From the NCBI RefSeq assembly GCF_026616195.1, contig NZ_JANHDH010000002.1, positions 372,001 to 436,000 on the forward strand: 64,000 bases of DNA, in the 5' to 3' direction. The notes beneath the pieces were generated by a model, which saw only the letters and a program-made list of their open reading frames with translations, was not told the DNA's origin and made no database searches. The stretch is from Haloarchaeobius amylolyticus (lineage in GTDB: Archaea; Halobacteriota; Halobacteria; Halobacteriales; Natrialbaceae). Positions 60,379 through 64,000 of the stretch are shown here, piece after piece (position 1 is the stretch's first letter; every line of letters starts with the position of its first letter). Made by a program: the position numbers and the translations under genes.

Positions 60379-61083
60379 ATGAGAGGCCGCATCACGAACG
60401 AGGCAGGAGACGAGGACCTCGTGTGGATACTCGGCTGGGGGAACCGGCTGCACCACGAGAACGTGCAGTGGCTCGAAGACCGGTTCGCCGAGGGTGGCTA
60501 CCGGATCCACACGATCCAGATTCCGGACTTCCCGGCAGACTTCTACGACGAGTGGGTCCGCCCGGCGCGGGAGTACGTCGCCGACCTCGACGACTTCCGG
60601 CTGGCCGGCCACAGCACGGGCGGGCTCATCGCGTCGTACCTCGACGGGGCAGAGACGACGACCTACCTCAGCCCGTGGTGGGGCTACCCAGAGGACATGC
60701 CCGGCCGGGTGCTCGACCTGGTCGGGCGACTCGGCTCCCGGCGGAAGCTCATCCCCTCCGGTATCAGCACTCGCGAGGCCATCGGAGCGCTGGCGACCGA
60801 CCGCCAGCTGGCCGACGGGGCCGAGAAGGTCTCGCCCCGGTTCGTCCGAGAGACCCGGCGCGGCCACCGCGAGCGCCCGTCCATCGACGAGGACGCGGTC
60901 GTCTTCTGCACGCTCCGTGACCAGGTCGTCAGCACGCGCGCCATCGGCGAGGCCGTCCCCGAAGAGCAGGTCGTCCTGTACGACGGCGGCCACGAGCTGT
61001 TCTCCTCCGAGCGCCGCGACGCGTACGTCGAGGAGCTGCTCGCGGCGGTCGACGGCGGGCTGGCGGCGGTCGAGACGGCGTAA
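60379..61083 (+). CDS. alpha/beta hydrolase
   Basis: A 234-residue alpha/beta-hydrolase fold protein. Nucleophile elbow is LAGHSTGGLIASYL (Ser of GHSTG), with candidate Asp in LRDQVVST and His in YDGGHELFSS completing the triad. N-terminal ILGWGNRLHHEN has the oxyanion-hole loop. Substrate unknown. The ATG at 60379 is at the family's first strand; the longer upstream frame is a shadow of the lipoprotein gene. Confidence 0.8.
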   Translation: MRGRITNEAGDEDLVWILGWGNRLHHENVQWLEDRFAEGGYRIHTIQIPDFPADFYDEWVRPAREYVADLDDFRLAGHSTGGLIASYLDGAETTTYLSPWWGYPEDMPGRVLDLVGRLGSRRKLIPSGISTREAIGALATDRQLADGAEKVSPRFVRETRRGHRERPSIDEDAVVFCTLRDQVVSTRAIGEAVPEEQVVLYDGGHELFSSERRDAYVEELLAAVDGGLAAVETA

Positions 61084-61143
61084 GACACGACCCGACGCGC
61101 GAAGACGAAACCCGTATCCCGCCGTGGCGGCAACCACACGCCG

Positions 61144-62121
61144 ATGACCGAGTGCACCAAGTGCGACCGCGAGGCGGTGATGCACGCCGCGTACTCCGGC
61201 GCACACCTCTGCGAGACGCACTTCTGCGAGTCCGTCGAGAAGCGGGTGCGCCGGCGGATTCGCGAGGACGGGCTGGTGCCACGCGACGCCACTCCCGACG
61301 AGCCCGAGACGTGGGTCATCGGGCTCTCCGGCGGGAAGGACAGCGTGGTGCTCACCCACATCCTCGACGACGTGTTCGCGCCCGACCCCCGCATCGAGCT
61401 GGTCGCGCTGACCATCCACGAGGGCATCGAGGGCTACCGCGACGAGAGCGTCGACGCCTGCGTCGAACTCGCCGAAGACCTCGAGTTGCGCCACGAACTC
61501 GTCACCTACGAGGAGGAGTTCGGCGTCCGCATGGACGACGTGGTCGAGGACGACCCCGAGAACATGGCGGCCTGTGCCTACTGCGGCGTCTTCCGGCGTG
61601 ACCTCCTCGAATCGTACGCCGACGAGTTCGGCGCGGACAAACTGCTGACGGGCCACAACCTCGACGACGAGGCCCAGACCGCCCTGATGAACTTCCTCGA
61701 GGGCGACGTGGCCCAGATCGCCAAGCACTTCGACGCCAGCATCGGCGCGTTCGAAGACCGTGAGGAACAGGACGAGTTCGTCCCGCGCGCCAAGCCCCTG
61801 CGCGACGTGCCCGAGAAGGAGGTCGCGCTCTACTGCCACCTGCAGGACCTCCCCGCACACATCACCGAGTGCCCCCACGCCAGCGAGGCCTACCGCGGCG
61901 AGATACAGCGTCTGCTGTTCGACCTGGAGGAGAACCACCCCGGCACCCGCCACTCCATCATGGCCGGCTACGAGGAACTGGCCGGCATCGTCGCGGAACG
62001 CTACCGCGAGGACGGCGACGGCTCGAAGACCGACCTGAACGAGTGCGAGGAGTGCGGGTCGACGACGACCCGCGACGTCTGTCGCAAGTGCTCGCTGCTG
62101 GACGCGCTGGGCGCGGTCTGA
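61144..62121 (+). CDS. ncsA: tRNA 2-thiolation protein NcsA (TtcA/Ncs6 type)
   Basis: A 325-residue PP-loop protein. N-terminal zinc ribbon MTECTKCDREAVMHAAYSGAHLCETHFC, ATP pyrophosphatase loop IGLSGGKDSVVL, the cysteine motif CAYCGVFRR, a TGHNLDDEAQTALMNFLEGD segment and a C-terminal zinc finger CEECGSTTTRDVCRKC. It thiolates U34 of tRNA using sulfur from a SAMP/ubiquitin-like carrier. No carrier gene is adjacent, but a beta-grasp protein lies at 12949-13356 in this window. Confidence 0.92.
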   Translation: MTECTKCDREAVMHAAYSGAHLCETHFCESVEKRVRRRIREDGLVPRDATPDEPETWVIGLSGGKDSVVLTHILDDVFAPDPRIELVALTIHEGIEGYRDESVDACVELAEDLELRHELVTYEEEFGVRMDDVVEDDPENMAACAYCGVFRRDLLESYADEFGADKLLTGHNLDDEAQTALMNFLEGDVAQIAKHFDASIGAFEDREEQDEFVPRAKPLRDVPEKEVALYCHLQDLPAHITECPHASEAYRGEIQRLLFDLEENHPGTRHSIMAGYEELAGIVAERYREDGDGSKTDLNECEECGSTTTRDVCRKCSLLDALGAV

Positions 62122-62172
62122 CCGGCGACGAGAACCCGAACTGCTTCTACCCCGGCGTGAGAACGCCCGCGT

Positions 62173-62694
62173 ATGACCTACCCCGAGGACCTGCTCGACC
62201 GCGGGAGCGTGGACTACGTCGAGCAGACGCACGTCCTGCCCGCCGAGGAGTTCGAGGCCGCCCGCGACCGCGCCGAGACCATCGACGGGGGCGTGGTCGT
62301 CGGCGTCACCGACGACGAGGACCGAGTGCTGCTGGTCCAGAACGACTGGAGCGACGGCTGGATACTGCCGGGCGGCGGCGTCGAACCGGGCGAAGACTGG
62401 GAGGCGGCGGCCCGCCGCGAGGCCGAGGAGGAGACCGGGGTCGCGGTCACCCTCGACGGCCCCGAACTCGTCTACCAGGGCCGACTCGAACACGTCGACA
62501 CCGGCGAGGTGCTCGAGGACGGCTACGCGGTCTTCTTCGCCGCCTCGCCCCGCGACGACGGGACGGTCGCCGACGACCCGGGCGTGGCCGACGAGGACAT
62601 CCAGGCGGTCGAGTGGTTCGCGGCGGTCCCGGCGGACGTGGACCCGGACCACGAGGCCGAGGTCCGACGCTTCGTCGACGGAGCCGGACCGTAA
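62173..62694 (+). CDS. NUDIX hydrolase
   Basis: A 173-residue protein with a complete Nudix box GGGVEPGEDWEAAARREAEEETGV (G-x5-E-x7-REUxEExGU). The N-terminal region holds a strand pair VVVGVTDDEDRVLLVQNDW typical of the fold. Likely cleaves a nucleoside diphosphate derivative; the exact substrate is unknown. The ATG at 62173 is 51 bases after ncsA. Confidence 0.88.
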   Translation: MTYPEDLLDRGSVDYVEQTHVLPAEEFEAARDRAETIDGGVVVGVTDDEDRVLLVQNDWSDGWILPGGGVEPGEDWEAAARREAEEETGVAVTLDGPELVYQGRLEHVDTGEVLEDGYAVFFAASPRDDGTVADDPGVADEDIQAVEWFAAVPADVDPDHEAEVRRFVDGAGP

Positions 62695-62745
62695 GACGGG
62701 GTCCGGCCCCGAAACCGCTTTCCGATATCGCCCGTACCTCCGCCC

Positions 62746-63336
62746 ATGGGACTCCTCGATAGCCTGCGCGAGCTGTTCCGGTCGCCGCCGTCGGACCCGG
62801 AGCCCGAGCCGGCGGAACGGGCGACCCCGGCGTCCGACCCGGACCGGATGTACGGCACACCACCCGACGATGACGACGACGGGTTCGGGCTGCCCGACGA
62901 ACCTGGGGACGAGCCCGAGGAACGCCCGACCGAGCCGCCCGAGGCGTTCGCCTACGAGGCCCAGGAGTTCGTCGACTTCTGGCACGAGTACCCCCTCGAC
63001 TTCACGCTCTCGTCGCTCGCCCACCTCGACAGCCTCGTCACGGAGAACTGGGAGCCGGAGGCGTTCGCGGGCGTCCAGCCGACCCCCGACGGCGGGTCCG
63101 ATGCCCGGACCTTCTACGGCATCGTCCAGTCCATCGGGAGCTACGTCGGTGAGACGCTCGTCCGCGACTGCGACGGCGAGTGGACGGAGGCGGGGAGTGG
63201 CAACTGGGCGGTCGTCGTGGAAGGTCCAGAGGGACAGGCGACCGTCGCCGTGTTCAGTATCGCCGCGGAGGCGTTCACCGACGCGCCGCACTTCCGGTCG
63301 TTCGTCGAGAAGCTCGAACGCGAGACGGGCGTCTGA
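62746..63336 (+). CDS. acidic conserved hypothetical protein
   Basis: A 196-residue protein. Residues ~12-65 are Pro/Asp/Glu-rich and probably disordered. The rest is folded: EFVDFWHEYPLDFTLSSLAHLDSLVTENWE and YGIVQSIGSYVGETLVRDCDGEWTEAGSGNWAVVVEGPEGQATVAVFSIAAEAF. No family is named. Co-oriented with the NUDIX gene, 51 bases apart. Confidence 0.65.
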   Translation: MGLLDSLRELFRSPPSDPEPEPAERATPASDPDRMYGTPPDDDDDGFGLPDEPGDEPEERPTEPPEAFAYEAQEFVDFWHEYPLDFTLSSLAHLDSLVTENWEPEAFAGVQPTPDGGSDARTFYGIVQSIGSYVGETLVRDCDGEWTEAGSGNWAVVVEGPEGQATVAVFSIAAEAFTDAPHFRSFVEKLERETGV

Positions 63337-63480
63337 CCGGTCGACCGGTCCTCGACGACCCGACCGCGATACCGGTGGGTACGCGGTGTGAGAACGGAGA
63401 GAACGACCCCCGCTGGGGTCGGTTCTGGGAGTGGGTTCGTGTCCCCCGCCAGAGGGACGACTGGTACGACTGTGTCCGGC

Positions 63481-64000
63481 TCAGCGGATGACGTCGAGGC
63501 CGTTGTTCTGCTCGACCTCGTCGCGGCCGCCGTCGCCGCGCGTGCTCCCGAAGCTCTGGGCGCTCGAACTCGAGGAGCTCGATGCCGGGCTACCGAAGTC
63601 CGCCTCGCTGGCGTCGAAGCTACCTTCGTCGATAGCTTCCCGGGACCGGTCGGCCTGCTTCTGGGTGCTCGGACCGAGCACCTGGGCACTCTGGACGCCC
63701 GTCATGATGGCCATGACGCGCACCTTGCCCTTGTAGTTCTCCTGGATGCGCGCGCCCCAGATGACGTTCGCACTCGCCTCGAGGCGCTCGGTGATGTTGT
63801 TCGCGATGCCCTCGGCCTCCTTCAGCGTGAGGTCGGGGCCGCCCGTGATGTGGACGAGACCACCGGATGCACCACGGTAGTCCACGTCCAGCAGCGGGTG
63901 GTTCATCGCGTCGTTCACCACCTCGCGCGTCTTGTTCTTGTCCTGTGTCTCGCCGACCAGCATCACCGCGACGCCACCCTGGTTCATGATGGCGCACATG
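63481..64000 (-). CDS. ftsZ: cell division protein FtsZ (C-terminal part, cut by window edge)
   Basis: About 173 C-terminal residues: [98 protein letters not shown] is the C-terminal half of FtsZ. After it comes a Ser-rich linker and a short terminal peptide GLDVIR, comparable to the membrane-anchor contact peptide of bacteria. The N-terminal GTPase domain is outside the window, so whether it is FtsZ1 or FtsZ2 is not decided. Confidence 0.9.
   Translation of the reverse strand, partial: MCAIMNQGGVAVMLVGETQDKNKTREVVNDAMNHPLLDVDYRGASGGLVHITGGPDLTLKEAEGIANNITERLEASANVIWGARIQENYKGKVRVMAIMTGVQSAQVLGPSTQKQADRSREAIDEGSFDASEADFGSPASSSSSSSAQSFGSTRGDGGRDEVEQNNGLDVIR

Overview
The window is a gene-dense, very GC-rich stretch of chromosome from a haloarchaeon (class Halobacteria). 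Evidence: strongly acidic predicted proteins; TATA/BRE-type promoters about 27 bases before start codons, often leaderless; Tat lipoproteins with an RR motif and a lipobox; and archaeal markers (proteasome PsmA/PsmB, ribosomal protein L15e, deoxyhypusine synthase, RIO2 kinase, ThiDN, NcsA, FtsZ). Both edges cut a gene: mutS on the left (C-terminus missing) and ftsZ on the right (N-terminus missing). I see no rRNA, tRNA, CRISPR array, insertion sequence or prophage.

Layout. 1-8092: mutS, a HalX response regulator, thiDN, a SnoaL-like protein, an MFS carrier, comB and an AIR-synthase-like gene. 7046-8878 is an arsR-arsC-membrane protein operon with a perfect inverted repeat at the arsR promoter. 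8977-13356 is a molybdenum cofactor block: mobA, yqeC, a Cys-type formate dehydrogenase fdhA, and a MoaD-fold protein ending in Cys-Cys. 13386-20057 is a nitrous-oxide reduction operon (halocyanin, nosZ, a 257-residue membrane protein, nosD, nosF, nosY) transcribed leftward. 20237-35223 is mostly housekeeping: psmAB, rpl15e, pdhA, dhs, acyl-CoA synthetase, a cystathionine synthase family gene and several transporters. 35556-36464 is rio2.

36899-48629 is a galactoside utilisation locus. A divergent IclR regulator faces an eight-gene, nearly gapless operon: solute-binding protein, two permeases, ATPase, galactonate dehydratase, SDR dehydrogenase, GH36 alpha-galactosidase and GH42 beta-galactosidase. 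Together they would import galactosides, split them, oxidise galactose to galactonate and dehydrate it. Four copies of TTCAC-N5-GTGAA flank iclR. The later pathway genes (KDGal kinase and aldolase) are not in the window.

48645-53286 holds DNA repair (ogt, nfo), a lipoate ligase family protein, a methyltransferase and a zinc-ribbon HTH protein. 53342-56929 has three tandem M29-type aminopeptidases with mosaic identity, a shared CAGAA-N6-TTCTG-like element 52-53 bases before each start codon, and downstream hairpins with a recurring 11-base loop. 57101-63336 contains small conserved genes, a spondin-domain secreted protein, ncsA and a NUDIX hydrolase.

The best candidates for undescribed biology are the membrane protein of the ars operon, the IclR regulon elements (including an unexplained pair of sites with no gene attached), the M29 array with its common control element and hairpin family, and the MoaD-like protein ending in Cys-Cys.
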